This document shows, piece by piece, positions 53,774-61,984 of a DNA stretch of 64,000 nt. The notes beneath the pieces were generated by a model, which saw only the letters and a list, made by a program, of their open reading frames with translations, was not told the origin of the DNA and ran no database searches. The stretch comes from Paenibacillus stellifer. GTDB taxonomy: Bacteria > Bacillota > Bacilli > Paenibacillales > Paenibacillaceae. The stretch spans positions 2,386,501-2,450,500 of the forward strand of contig NZ_CP009286.1 of the NCBI RefSeq assembly GCF_000758685.1, given 5' to 3'. Every line of letters starts with the position of its first letter. Position 1 is the stretch's first letter. A program made the translations under genes and the position numbers.

Positions 53774-53927
53774 CGCCACAGAACATGCGCACCGGTCAGC
53801 ACGCAAGTTCTGTGGCGCATCCGAATAATAGCAAGATGCTAACAGCATGAGCTTGCTCGTCAGCCTTACATGAGTCTTTAGCAATGATGAGAGAACGTGA
53901 CGAGCAGTATAAGCATCTTGGGATGCT
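53774..53927. other. Structured non-coding stretch with nested inverted repeats
   Basis: The gap 53474-53981 has no convincing gene. It holds an 11-bp inverted repeat (CGCCACAGAAC 53774-53784 with GTTCTGTGGCG 53807-53817) and a nested pair: CAAGATGCT (53832-53840) with AGCATCTTG (53912-53920), enclosing TGCTCGTCA (53854-53862) with TGACGAGCA (53898-53906). AGCATC can alternatively pair with GATGCT just beside it (53912-53927). The strand of any transcript is uncertain; on the minus strand it would lie upstream of the ABC ATPase gene. Confidence 0.55.
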
Positions 53928-53981
53928 CCAAGTACTCTGCTGTCTGAGGAGAGTATGTATGTGGTGGGGAACAGCAGACGG

Positions 53982-54518
53982 CTACAAAACGCTGCCCTGC
54001 CGTTCGGGCACGGCATGCACCGGTGAACCGGGAAGGTTCCGGGCTGGAATGCCGACAGCCGTCGAGTAATCAGGTACATTTTTGACGACTACCGCGTTAG
54101 CCCCGATTTGGACGTGATCGCCGATAACAACCGGACCAAGTACTTTGGCCCCTGCCCCGATCTCGACATGGCTGCCGATCACCGGCTCGCCTTTGTCGTT
54201 CCGGGCTCCGATAGTGACCTGCTGGTAAATGGAGACATGGTCGCCGATGACGGCTTTGCAGCTAATAATGATGCCGTTCAGCCCATGTGGCAGGCGAAGG
54301 GCGCAACCGATCCTCGTCTCAGCCGGAAGCTCGCCTTGGTTCATGATTCGGATGAACAGGATATCCATCAGCTTGTACAGCAAGTTCAGCACACTGCGCA
54401 GAATCGGAACCCGAAAATCATAATACAGATAGTTGCCGAACCGGTAGGTTACGAGGACAAGCAGAATCATGGGGCCTTTCCGGTTCACCTTCAGATCGCT
54501 GGCAAGCTTGCTTAACAC
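53982..54518 (-). CDS. Serine acetyltransferase-like hexapeptide-repeat acyltransferase
   Basis: 178 residues. The N-terminal half is helical (RFGNYLYYDF...), the C-terminal half a left-handed beta-helix of hexapeptide repeats: IISCKAVIGDHVSIYQQVTIG, VIGSHVEIGAGAKVLGPVVIG broken over about residues 85-145, with the catalytic His in LPHGLNG. It resembles CysE-like or colanic-acid-type transferases without the full serine-acetyltransferase N-domain. GTG 54518 has AAAGGAG 7 nt upstream; GTG 54521 is an alternative. No cysteine genes are adjacent. Confidence 0.85.
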   Translation of the reverse strand: MLSKLASDLKVNRKGPMILLVLVTYRFGNYLYYDFRVPILRSVLNLLYKLMDILFIRIMNQGELPAETRIGCALRLPHGLNGIIISCKAVIGDHVSIYQQVTIGARNDKGEPVIGSHVEIGAGAKVLGPVVIGDHVQIGANAVVVKNVPDYSTAVGIPARNLPGSPVHAVPERQGSVL

Positions 54519-54707
54519 CACATCACTCCTTTCTTGGACTCGGATATTATAACATGAAAAAAATGGATATGATGGAATTTTCGCATTTTAAAAGTCAGTC
54601 CGGTTCCATTTCTTCTGTTGTGATGCCCATACTTGCCAAGGGGTATTATAATTAGAGGAAAAAAGTGACTATGCCCTTCGCTGTCCGGAAAAGAGGAAGA
54701 ATCACCG

Positions 54708-55580
54708 ATGAAATCGTACAAAATCTATCTGTTCTTGATCTTAGCCAATCTCTTCTGGGCCGGAAACTACGTGTTCGGCAAGTCGGTCGTCGCCGAGCTG
54801 TCTCCTATACAGATGACCTTCTCCCGCTGGCTGATCGCCGTCTGCGTGTTGTTTCCGATCGCGCAGCTAGTGGAGAAGCCCGACTGGAGAAAGGTGTGGA
54901 GCGAGTGGCGGATTCTGATTGTCATGGCGGTGCTCGGGGTGGCGGGCTACAACTTCCTGCTCTACGAAGCGCTGCGGTTCACCACGTCCATGAACGCAGC
55001 TCTCGTTAACGCGATGAATCCGGCACTCATCGTGCTGGGAGCCGCGCTGCTGTTCAAAGAGAAGCTTACGCGCACCCGGGTGATCGGACTCCTGGTCTCG
55101 CTCTTCGGCGTGCTGCTGGTGCTGACCAAAGGCCGGTTGCAAATGATTGCGCAGACCGACTATAATGCCGGCGACCTGCTTATGCTGGCTGCCATTGTGG
55201 TATGGACGCTGTACTCGCTGCTTGGACGAAAAATCCGGCATCTGCCGCCGATTGCTTCCACCGCGGTATCGGCTGTGCTTGCGCTTCTCATCATTTCCCC
55301 GTTCTTCCTGGCTTCCGGAATGAAGCTGCCGCTCAGCAGGGAAGCAACAGCTGGCATCCTGTACATCGGATTGTTTCCCTCGGTGGGCTCATTCATCTTC
55401 TGGAATGCGTCCATCCGGGAGATCGGAGCGAGCCGCGCGGGCATTTATCTCAACCTGATTACCGTATTTACCGCAATACTGAGTCTTCTGCTCGGCAATC
55501 CGGTGACGCTGGTTCAGATCATGGGCGGGCTGCTGGTATTTACAGGCGTCTATTTGACCGGTCGCAGACAGGGTTCATAA
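54708..55580 (+). CDS. EamA-family drug/metabolite transporter
   Basis: 290 residues with ten helices in two EamA repeats (about 5-135 and 150-285). ANLFWAGNYVFGK (about 12-24), ALRFTTSMNAALVNAMNPALI (split, about 85-105) and the mirrored IPALLF-type helix in the second half are family features. It exports a metabolite or amine of unknown identity. It has its own start region after a weak ribosome binding site. Confidence 0.9.
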   Translation: MKSYKIYLFLILANLFWAGNYVFGKSVVAELSPIQMTFSRWLIAVCVLFPIAQLVEKPDWRKVWSEWRILIVMAVLGVAGYNFLLYEALRFTTSMNAALVNAMNPALIVLGAALLFKEKLTRTRVIGLLVSLFGVLLVLTKGRLQMIAQTDYNAGDLLMLAAIVVWTLYSLLGRKIRHLPPIASTAVSAVLALLIISPFFLASGMKLPLSREATAGILYIGLFPSVGSFIFWNASIREIGASRAGIYLNLITVFTAILSLLLGNPVTLVQIMGGLLVFTGVYLTGRRQGS

Positions 55581-55614
55581 CCTCTTGATCTCAAAGAGAG
55601 AAGGAGAAATGACG

Positions 55615-55980
55615 ATGAGAAAAATAGCGGCATTGATGCTGCTCTGCATGCTGATTCTGACCGCCTGTTCCAATATCGGCAAAACGCTGACGTTCTCGGG
55701 AACGGGTCCGAACTGGGAAGTAATTGTTACATCAGTCATCCAGTCCCGGAACAGCGAAGCCATCCGTTATTTGGGCGGAGACTCTGCACCGGAGAGCATC
55801 AGCTATGTTATTGAAGGCGGGCCCGGCACGCTCAAGGGCAATCAAGCGCTGGACAAAGGCGTCCTGAACCATAGCGGAACCGCCTGCAGAGGCTGCCTCG
55901 TTACCCAGGAGGACGACAAGCTTCATGCCGAAATCACTTGGGGCGACAAGACGGAGAAGATCGATTTGATCAGGCGCTGA
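55615..55980 (+). CDS. Small lipoprotein of unknown function
   Basis: 121 residues. ATG 55615 is placed by AAGGAG 8 nt upstream; two earlier in-frame starts are too close. Leader with lipobox (LTAC, about residue 18). The mature domain includes GNWEVIVTSVI-like beta strands and a CRGC pair (about residues 91-94) that might bind a metal or form a disulphide. It ends 91 bp before the Met/His-rich small membrane protein. Confidence 0.72.
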   Translation: MRKIAALMLLCMLILTACSNIGKTLTFSGTGPNWEVIVTSVIQSRNSEAIRYLGGDSAPESISYVIEGGPGTLKGNQALDKGVLNHSGTACRGCLVTQEDDKLHAEITWGDKTEKIDLIRR

Positions 55981-56071
55981 AGCAGAGAGAGGCGGACGAC
56001 ATATTTTCCACACATCCCGGACTTATAATGAACTCATGCAAGCGATCATAATGAAACGGGAGAGATGAAAG

Positions 56072-56296
56072 ATGAATTGGTCTTCGTTGCTGGTGCTAAT
56101 CTGCCCGCTGATGATGTTGTTCATGATGTTCGGGATGAAAGGGATGCACGGTCACGGCTCTGGCCGGGGACAGCATCATCATGCGGCTCATGGTGGAGGC
56201 GCGGATTCAGGCGTCCGCCGGGAACTGGATGAGCTGAAGGCGCAGAATGCGCAGATGAAGGAAGAATTGGAGCGGCTTGGCGCCTTCCGCAAATAA
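56072..56296 (+). CDS. Small membrane protein, DUF2933-like, His/Met-rich
   Basis: 74 residues: one hydrophobic helix (about residues 5-22) rich in Met (LMMLFMMFGMKGMHGHG), then a His/Gly segment with HHHAAH, then a charged coiled-coil (VRRELDELKAQNAQMKEELERL). Such proteins often accompany copper or redox stress genes. It is 91 bp before a two-component system whose kinase has a Met-rich sensor domain. Confidence 0.75.
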   Translation: MNWSSLLVLICPLMMLFMMFGMKGMHGHGSGRGQHHHAAHGGGADSGVRRELDELKAQNAQMKEELERLGAFRK

Positions 56297-56387
56297 AATA
56301 GCAATTTAAAGATGCCGGGGCTTCCCGGCTCTTTCCACTTGTAAGAAGCACAAACAGGCAGCCGCCAGATAAAGAAGGTGACTATAG

Positions 56388-57095
56388 ATGACACAGCTCA
56401 AGGCGCTGGTCGTGGATGATGAATGGAATATGCGTAATCTGCTGCGCATTTATTTGACGAAAGAGGGATTTCAGATCGCGGAGGCCTCGACAGGGCGGGA
56501 AGCGTTGAACCTGGCGTCGCGTGAGAAGTTCGATATTGTGCTGCTGGATATTATGATGCCGGATATGGATGGCTGGCAGGTGTGCGAGGCGATCCGGGAG
56601 AAAGATAATGTTCCTGTCCTGATGCTGACGGCCCGCTCCGACACGAAGGACAAAATTCGGGGACTGGAGATGGGAGCGGATGATTATTTGACCAAGCCCT
56701 TCGAGCCGGGTGAACTGGTTGCCCGCATTCATTCTCTGATCCGCCGCTCTGCGCTGGTGCGCCAGGCAGCTCCCAAAGAGGCGGTGCTTGAATTTCCGGG
56801 GCTGATCATCCGTCCGGATGCCCGGGCTGTGACTGCTGCGAACACGGTGCTTGATGTGACTCCGAAGGAATTCGAGCTGCTGGCGGTTCTGGCGGGACAT
56901 CCGCAGCGGGCGTTCGGCCGTGAGGAACTGGTGGAGCGGGTGTGGGGTTTTGATTTTGAAGGTGACAACCGGGTCGTGGATACGCATATCAAAAATATCC
57001 GCGAGAAGCTGCAGAGAGCGGGGCTCGGCTACAATCCGGTGCAGACAGTGTGGGGCATCGGCTATAAATTCCAGATCCCGGACGGTATCCAATGA
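56388..57095 (+). CDS. OmpR-family response regulator
   Basis: 235 residues. Receiver with acidic pair VVDDEW, phospho-acceptor Asp in IVLLDIMMPDMDGW (about residue 53) and Lys in LTKPFEPGEL (about 103); winged-helix domain (about 130-232) with RVWGFDFEGDNRVVDTHI. It overlaps the kinase start by 4 nt and forms a classical pair with it. Confidence 0.94.
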   Translation: MTQLKALVVDDEWNMRNLLRIYLTKEGFQIAEASTGREALNLASREKFDIVLLDIMMPDMDGWQVCEAIREKDNVPVLMLTARSDTKDKIRGLEMGADDYLTKPFEPGELVARIHSLIRRSALVRQAAPKEAVLEFPGLIIRPDARAVTAANTVLDVTPKEFELLAVLAGHPQRAFGREELVERVWGFDFEGDNRVVDTHIKNIREKLQRAGLGYNPVQTVWGIGYKFQIPDGIQ

Positions 57096-58525
57096 GAAAC
57101 AATGTGATCGGCCTCAAGCTGGGCCTTGTTATCTCAGGCTTGTTCCTGATTGTGCTGCTCGTGCTGGGCACCGCTGTTGACCGCATGTTCTCCTCATTCT
57201 ACTATGCCAATATGGAGAAGGAGACAGAGGAGCTGGCCTCTCATTTTACGATGATGGCGGAGTCATCGATGGCTGAGTCATCCGGTGCCGGTATGGGCGG
57301 GATGATGGAGACGTTCGCGGATTTTTCCGGCGTCAGCCTGTTCAATGTGAACAGGGAAGGCCAGCTGACCATGCATTCGGGAATGGATATGATGATGTCT
57401 CCCGTTCTCCCTTTTGTCCATAGTCAGCAATTGGACCGGATCTTCAGCGGACAGAAAGTCCGCTTCCTGTATGATGATGAAGACGGCGGCCGGTATTTCG
57501 TATCGGGACAGCCCGTCGAAGCGGAAGGCAAAGTCGTCTCGGCGCTCTATCTGGTGTCATCGGCGGAATCGGTCATGGAATCGCTGCAGGGTGTGCGGCA
57601 TCTGTTGATTCTGTCCGGCATCGGCGCTTTTCTGCTGGCGCTTGGGAGTACCTGGATTGTGGCGCAGTTTCTGTCGCGTCCGCTGCTGCAGATGCAACAG
57701 GCGACCCGGAAGATAGCGGCCGGCGAACTGGCGACCCGGGTTCATATCAAGAGTGGTGATGAAATCGGCGCGCTGGCTGGCGCAATTAATGATCTTGCTT
57801 CTGATTTGCAGCGGTACCGGGATACGCGCCAGGAGTTTTTTGCCAATATTTCGCATGAGCTGCGGACGCCGATCACTTATCTGGAGGGCTATGCGAATGT
57901 CGTGAAAGAGGGGATGTTCGCGGACGAGGAGGAGCGGGACCGCTATCTGGACATCATTCACGGCGAGGCCCGGAGAATCCAGCATCTTGTGGACGATCTG
58001 TTCGATTTGGCCAAAATGGAGGAAGGACGGATTCAACTCTCACCCGAGTGGATCGATCTGGGCGAGCTGGCGGAGCAGGCGGTTCAGAAGGTTGGACTCA
58101 AGGCATCTGAAAAAGGGCTGGAGCTTACGTTCAGGAGTGAAGGCCAGCCAAAGCCGGTCTATACCGACGGGGCGCGGATGGAGCAGATCGTGCTGAACCT
58201 GCTGGAAAATGGTATCCGTTACTCGGAGCAGGGAAAGGTGTCGCTGTCGCTGTTCTTTCAGGAAGAGGCCGTCAGGCTGGAGGTAACGGACACGGGAATC
58301 GGCATACCGGAAGACGAGCTGCCCCTGATCTTCGAGCGGTTCTACCGGGTCGAGAAATCGCGTTCCCGAAGCCTGGGCGGAACCGGCCTGGGACTCGCCA
58401 TCGTGTACAACCTCGTGCAGGTGCTCGGGGGCACGATCTCCGTCACGAGCAAGCAGGGAGAAGGAACGTCTTTTATTCTGGAGTTTAACCGGATTGCCGA
58501 ATTGGGCCTGCAGGAGGATGTGTGA
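57092..58525 (+). CDS. Sensor histidine kinase with Met-rich extracellular domain
   Basis: 477 residues. Transmembrane helices at about 8-30 and 170-190 flank an extracellular domain of about 140 residues with unusually many Met (MMAESSMAESSGAGMGGMMETF and MHSGMDMMM). HAMP (about 190-245), HisKA with phospho-acceptor His in NISHELRTP (about 258) and an ATPase domain with NLLENGIRYS, DTGIGIPEDELP and GGTGLGLAI follow. A Met-rich sensor suggests detection of Cu(I)/Ag(I) or of oxidants; this is inference supported by the Met/His-rich small proteins on both sides. Confidence 0.93.
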   Translation: MRNNVIGLKLGLVISGLFLIVLLVLGTAVDRMFSSFYYANMEKETEELASHFTMMAESSMAESSGAGMGGMMETFADFSGVSLFNVNREGQLTMHSGMDMMMSPVLPFVHSQQLDRIFSGQKVRFLYDDEDGGRYFVSGQPVEAEGKVVSALYLVSSAESVMESLQGVRHLLILSGIGAFLLALGSTWIVAQFLSRPLLQMQQATRKIAAGELATRVHIKSGDEIGALAGAINDLASDLQRYRDTRQEFFANISHELRTPITYLEGYANVVKEGMFADEEERDRYLDIIHGEARRIQHLVDDLFDLAKMEEGRIQLSPEWIDLGELAEQAVQKVGLKASEKGLELTFRSEGQPKPVYTDGARMEQIVLNLLENGIRYSEQGKVSLSLFFQEEAVRLEVTDTGIGIPEDELPLIFERFYRVEKSRSRSLGGTGLGLAIVYNLVQVLGGTISVTSKQGEGTSFILEFNRIAELGLQEDV

Positions 58526-58716
58526 TGAGAAAAAGCGACTGGCTGATCGCCGCGCTCCTGATCGGCATGGGCATCATGTGCATGAGTGTTTCGGCGGTCT
58601 CCTTCCGCAGCATGCCGATGATGCATATCGGGACCGGATTGACGAGAGTTCTTCTCTGTGTCGGGATGCTGGCTCTCGTCCTTCTGGTGTGGAGCTATTG
58701 GCGAAAGAGACGCTAA
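58525..58716 (+). CDS. Small two-helix membrane protein, Met-rich
   Basis: 63 residues. ATG 58525 overlaps the kinase stop (TGATG) with GGAGG upstream. Two hydrophobic helices (about 6-24 and 40-57) are joined by a loop with FRSMPMMHIG. Family unknown. Tight coupling to the kinase suggests an accessory or feedback partner. Confidence 0.72.
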   Translation: MRKSDWLIAALLIGMGIMCMSVSAVSFRSMPMMHIGTGLTRVLLCVGMLALVLLVWSYWRKRR

Positions 58717-58740
58717 GCAGGCTGTTTGTGTGAAAATCAT

Positions 58741-58769
58741 TTGCCTGAGGGGTTGCCTTGCATTATTCT
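58741..58769 (+). promoter_or_regulatory. Probable promoter of the pxpBCA operon
   Basis: TTGCCT, 17-nt spacer, TATTCT (58764-58769); four of six matches in each box. Confidence 0.5.
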
Positions 58770-58780
58770 AGATAGAAAAA

Positions 58781-58827
58781 AGGCGCACCCCGCAGGACTG
58801 CGTTGACTTTGTGGCTTTGGGGCGCCT
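58781..58827. repeat. Leader hairpin before pxpB
   Basis: AGGCGC(A)CCC pairs with GGGGCGCCT (9 bp, one bulge), enclosing a smaller CGCAG/CTGCG hairpin. On the minus strand T6 follows; on the plus strand there is none. It lies in the pxpB leader and could modulate expression. Confidence 0.55.
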
Positions 58828-58849
58828 GAAAAGAAACGAGGGAGAGACG

Positions 58850-59560
58850 ATGGACTGCTCTTTCTTTCCGCTCGGCGATTCAGCGGTGCTTGTAGAGTTC
58901 GGTACGGTCATTGATGAATCGGTCAACCGGCGCGTCAGGGCGGCCGCCCGGGAAATCGGGCGCCGCCCTTTTTCGGGCTTCGTGGAATGTGTGCCAGCCT
59001 ATGCATCGCTTGCCGTCTATTATCGGCCTGCGGAGCTGGAGGCTTCGGACCCCGGCGTTACATATTTTGAGCAGGTATGCGCACTGCTGCGGGACAGAAT
59101 GAAGACGGCTGATGACGGACTTGAGGAATTACAACGGGTTGTCGAGATACCCGTCTGCTACGGGGGCGAATTTGGGCCTGATCTGTCTTTTGTGGCGGAG
59201 TGGAACGGATTAAACGAGGAAGAGGTTATCTCCATTCATGCCGAAGGCCGCTATCAGGTCTATGCCCTTGGCTTCGCACCGGGATTTCCATATATGGGTG
59301 GCATGTCAGGCAAGATTGCGGCTCCCCGGCGGGAGACGCCTCGGTTGTCCATCCCGGCCGGATCGGTCGGGATAGCGGGAAACCAAACCGGGGTCTATCC
59401 CATTGAGACGCCGGGTGGATGGCAGATCATTGGGCGGACGCCGCTCTCGCTATTCCGGCCTGGCGAGATGCCGCCCGCTCTGCTGCAGAGCGGCGACACC
59501 ATCATCTTCCGGCCGATCAGCCCAGGGGAATACGCAAGCCGAAGGGAGAGGTCACAGTGA
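58850..59560 (+). CDS. pxpB: 5-oxoprolinase subunit PxpB (KipI-like)
   Basis: 236 residues of the KipI/carboxyltransferase-domain C/D family. Hallmarks: PLGDSAVLVEFG at the N-terminus, HAEGRYQVYALGFAPGFPYMGG (split, about 135-160) and IGRTPLSLFRP. With PxpC and PxpA it cleaves 5-oxoproline to glutamate using ATP. ATG 58850 follows AGGGAGAG; a longer frame from 58811 has no such site. It overlaps pxpC by 4 nt. Confidence 0.94.
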   Translation: MDCSFFPLGDSAVLVEFGTVIDESVNRRVRAAAREIGRRPFSGFVECVPAYASLAVYYRPAELEASDPGVTYFEQVCALLRDRMKTADDGLEELQRVVEIPVCYGGEFGPDLSFVAEWNGLNEEEVISIHAEGRYQVYALGFAPGFPYMGGMSGKIAAPRRETPRLSIPAGSVGIAGNQTGVYPIETPGGWQIIGRTPLSLFRPGEMPPALLQSGDTIIFRPISPGEYASRRERSQ

Positions 59561-60849
59561 GCATTCGCATTCTGAAACCGGGACTGCTCACGACCGTTCA
59601 GGATCTCGGACGCACCGGCTTCTCCCGGTACGGGATCATCCTCTCCGGCGCGGTGGATGACTTCGCAATCAAAGCCGCTAACTGGCTTGTCGGCAATGAG
59701 GCAGGAGCCGCCGCGCTTGAGATCACGATGTCCGGCTTCGCGGCGGAGTTTTTGGAGGACTGCATCATTGCTGTTACCGGCGGGGACATGTCGCCCGAAA
59801 TCGAGGGGCAGCCCGTGCCGATGTGGCGTCCGGTCATCGTTGCGGCTGGCAGCCGGCTCACACTGCGCCGTCCGGTCTATGGCTGCCGGATATATGTGGC
59901 GGTGTCGGGCGGGCTCGCCGTGCCGCTCGTGATGGGCAGCCGCAGCACGTATCTTCGCGCCGGCATTGGCGGCTTCGAAGGCAGGCCGCTGCGGGCGGGC
60001 GACGTGATTCCGGCGAGCGGGCTGATTTCGGCGGAGTATGGAGAAGCTGCGAATCGTGAAGGGAAGCGGCTGTTAACCGCCGCTCCGGGGGCTGGTCAGA
60101 CATCGGCGGATTCTGATTCAGGAGCGGGTGTTTCCAGTGACACCAGTGGCAAAGGGGCGGAACATGAAGCGAGATCAGTTGTAGAAATGACGGCGAAAGC
60201 TGATGAAGCCCGTATCGGAAGCATGACCCAGCTTCCATTGAAGGGGCCAGGCGCAGATTCAGCCAATCCAGGCTCAGGGCAGCGACTTGATGTTGAATCG
60301 GCGGCTGAACAGGCGGTAGTCTCCTCGCTGCGGGAGCAACCGCTAACAGGCGCTTTTCGTGCTGCTTCCTGGGGAATCTCTCGCTCGGCCCTGCCGAATT
60401 ACCGGGAAAGTCCCGTTATCCGGATCATCCAGGGACGGCAGTGGGAAGACTTCACCCCGGAGAGTCTCCGGGACTTCCTGAACGGGAGCTATCTTGTTAC
60501 ACCCCAGTCTGACCGGATGGGCTGCCGGTTGTCGGGACCGGCTCTCCGCCTAAAATCGCCTAAGGAATATCTCTCGGAGCCGGTCTCCCACGGCACTGTC
60601 CAGGTTCCGGCGGACGGGCAGCCGATCGTGCTGCTGGCCGACCGGCAGACGCTCGGGGGCTACCCGAAGGCGGCACAGGTCATCAGCGTTGATCTGCCAT
60701 TGCTCGCCCAGGCGGCACCCGGAACGCGCATCCGATTTGCAGAAGTGTCGCTAAGGGAGGCGGAAACGCTCTTAATCCGGCAGGAAAGGGAATTAAAGCT
60801 GCTGGAAATGATGATTGTTCAGAAGCGGAAGGAGTGCGGCTATGATTGA
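59557..60849 (+). CDS. pxpC: 5-oxoprolinase subunit PxpC (KipA-like) with a low-complexity insertion
   Basis: 430 residues, about 100 more than usual for the family. The N-terminal domain (PGLLTTVQDLGRTGFSRYGI, split, about 8-28) and C-terminal domain (PVIRIIQGRQWEDF, SDRMGCRLSGPAL, PVSHGTVQVPADGQPIVLLADRQTLGGYPK in short blocks) are complete. Between about residues 160 and 265 lies a Ser/Ala/Gly/Glu-rich insertion with little predicted order. GTG 59557 is placed by AGGGAGAGGT and overlaps the pxpB stop. It forms the active-site half of the oxoprolinase with PxpB. Confidence 0.92.
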   Translation: MSIRILKPGLLTTVQDLGRTGFSRYGIILSGAVDDFAIKAANWLVGNEAGAAALEITMSGFAAEFLEDCIIAVTGGDMSPEIEGQPVPMWRPVIVAAGSRLTLRRPVYGCRIYVAVSGGLAVPLVMGSRSTYLRAGIGGFEGRPLRAGDVIPASGLISAEYGEAANREGKRLLTAAPGAGQTSADSDSGAGVSSDTSGKGAEHEARSVVEMTAKADEARIGSMTQLPLKGPGADSANPGSGQRLDVESAAEQAVVSSLREQPLTGAFRAASWGISRSALPNYRESPVIRIIQGRQWEDFTPESLRDFLNGSYLVTPQSDRMGCRLSGPALRLKSPKEYLSEPVSHGTVQVPADGQPIVLLADRQTLGGYPKAAQVISVDLPLLAQAAPGTRIRFAEVSLREAETLLIRQERELKLLEMMIVQKRKECGYD

Positions 60850-61597
60850 GATCGACTTGAACTGCGATATGGGGGAGAGCTTCGGCGCTTACAGGATTGG
60901 CAACGACGACGAGCTGCTGCGCGAGGTCACGTCGGCGAACATCGCCTGCGGGTTCCATGCAGGCGATCCCGGCGTTATGCGCCGGTCGGTCACCTCGGCG
61001 CTGGCTGCCGGCGTCAAGATCGGCGCCCATCCGGGGCTGCCGGACCTCGCCGGCTTCGGGAGGAGAAATATGCAGATTTCTCCCGAAGAAGCCTTCGATC
61101 TGGTCACCTACCAGATCGGGGCACTTGACGCCTTCGTCCGGCAGGAAGGCGGTCGGCTGCGCCATGTGAAGCCCCATGGCGCGCTCTACAACATGGCGGC
61201 GGTGTCCCGGCCGCTCGCCGACGCCATTGCCGGGGCGGTCTACCGCTACGACCCGGCAATGGTCCTGTACGGCCTGGCAGGCAGCGAGCTGCTGGCCGCG
61301 GGGAATGCGGCCGGGCTGCGCACGGCCAGCGAGGTGTTCGCCGACCGCGCCTACATGGCGGACGGCTCGCTCGTACCGCGCGGCGTGCCTGGCGCGGTCG
61401 TTCATGACGCGGGCGAGGCAGCCCGCCGCGTCCTGCGGATGGTCCGCGAAGGCGCGGTGACGGCGCTGGACGGAAGCGCCGTTCCGCTGCTGGCGGACAC
61501 CGTCTGCATTCACGGCGACAGCCCGGGCGCGGCCGTCTTTGCGGCAGCGCTCCGGCGGACACTGGAGGCCGAAGGCGTTCTTGTTACTGCGCTGTGA
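60842..61597 (+). CDS. pxpA: 5-oxoprolinase subunit PxpA (LamB/YcsF family)
   Basis: 251 residues, the usual length. Starts MIEIDLNCDMGESFG; NIACGFHAGDPGVM (about 36-49), HPGLPDLAGFGRR (about 65-77) and HVKPHGALYN (about 112-121) are family motifs of this TIM-barrel subunit. AAGGAG is 7 nt before the ATG, which lies 8 bp inside pxpC. It ends the operon. Confidence 0.94.
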   Translation: MIEIDLNCDMGESFGAYRIGNDDELLREVTSANIACGFHAGDPGVMRRSVTSALAAGVKIGAHPGLPDLAGFGRRNMQISPEEAFDLVTYQIGALDAFVRQEGGRLRHVKPHGALYNMAAVSRPLADAIAGAVYRYDPAMVLYGLAGSELLAAGNAAGLRTASEVFADRAYMADGSLVPRGVPGAVVHDAGEAARRVLRMVREGAVTALDGSAVPLLADTVCIHGDSPGAAVFAAALRRTLEAEGVLVTAL

Positions 61598-61634
61598 TTG
61601 CTCACGCGAATCAGGCGAGCGATTCAGAGACCGA

Positions 61635-61706
61635 GACCACATGTTTCACCGGGACCGCGTATTTCATCAGGACCACAACTTTCGTTGTGACCGCGGATTT
61701 TGATGG
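61635..61706. repeat. Four 18-bp imperfect tandem repeats after pxpA
   Basis: Units start GACCACATGTTTCACCGG, GACCGCGTATTTCATCAG, GACCACAACTTTCGTTGT and GACCGCGGATTTTGATGG, in exact 18-bp phase, sharing GACCRC and TTT positions. A fifth decayed unit may follow. Not inside a plausible gene. Confidence 0.75.
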
Positions 61707-61762
61707 GATTACGCGGCGCGGCGTCCTTTTTTTAGGAATAGGCTAGGTTGGTTCATGATTCG

Positions 61763-61795
61763 GGAAGGCGCCATAAGCGTCTTCCTTTTCTTTTT
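61763..61795 (+). terminator. Terminator downstream of the pxp operon
   Basis: GGAAGGCG pairs with CGTCTTCC (extended, 8 bp with one G-U) around a 7-nt loop, followed by TTTTCTTTTT. A second GC-rich hairpin with seven T may lie at about 61704-61733. The rest of the gap to 61984 is AT-rich with no gene. Confidence 0.75.
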
Positions 61796-61984
61796 CCGGG
61801 CGAAATAGACAGGGCACTCCAGGGGTGTATCGATTCGGATTAAGGTCATCGTTGATCTCGCCGCGCATCGGAATATGAGTGTCTTATAGGCTGAAGCTAT
61901 TAATAAGATAGAAATTATATATTTTAATTATTGAGTGATCTATGCCAAAATAATCCCTACACCAATCATAAGGAGATGGGATTC

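Noticed and set aside
53666..54079. Minus-strand 137-residue reading frame
   Set aside because: It runs out of frame over the acetyltransferase gene and the inverted repeats, and has no start signal.
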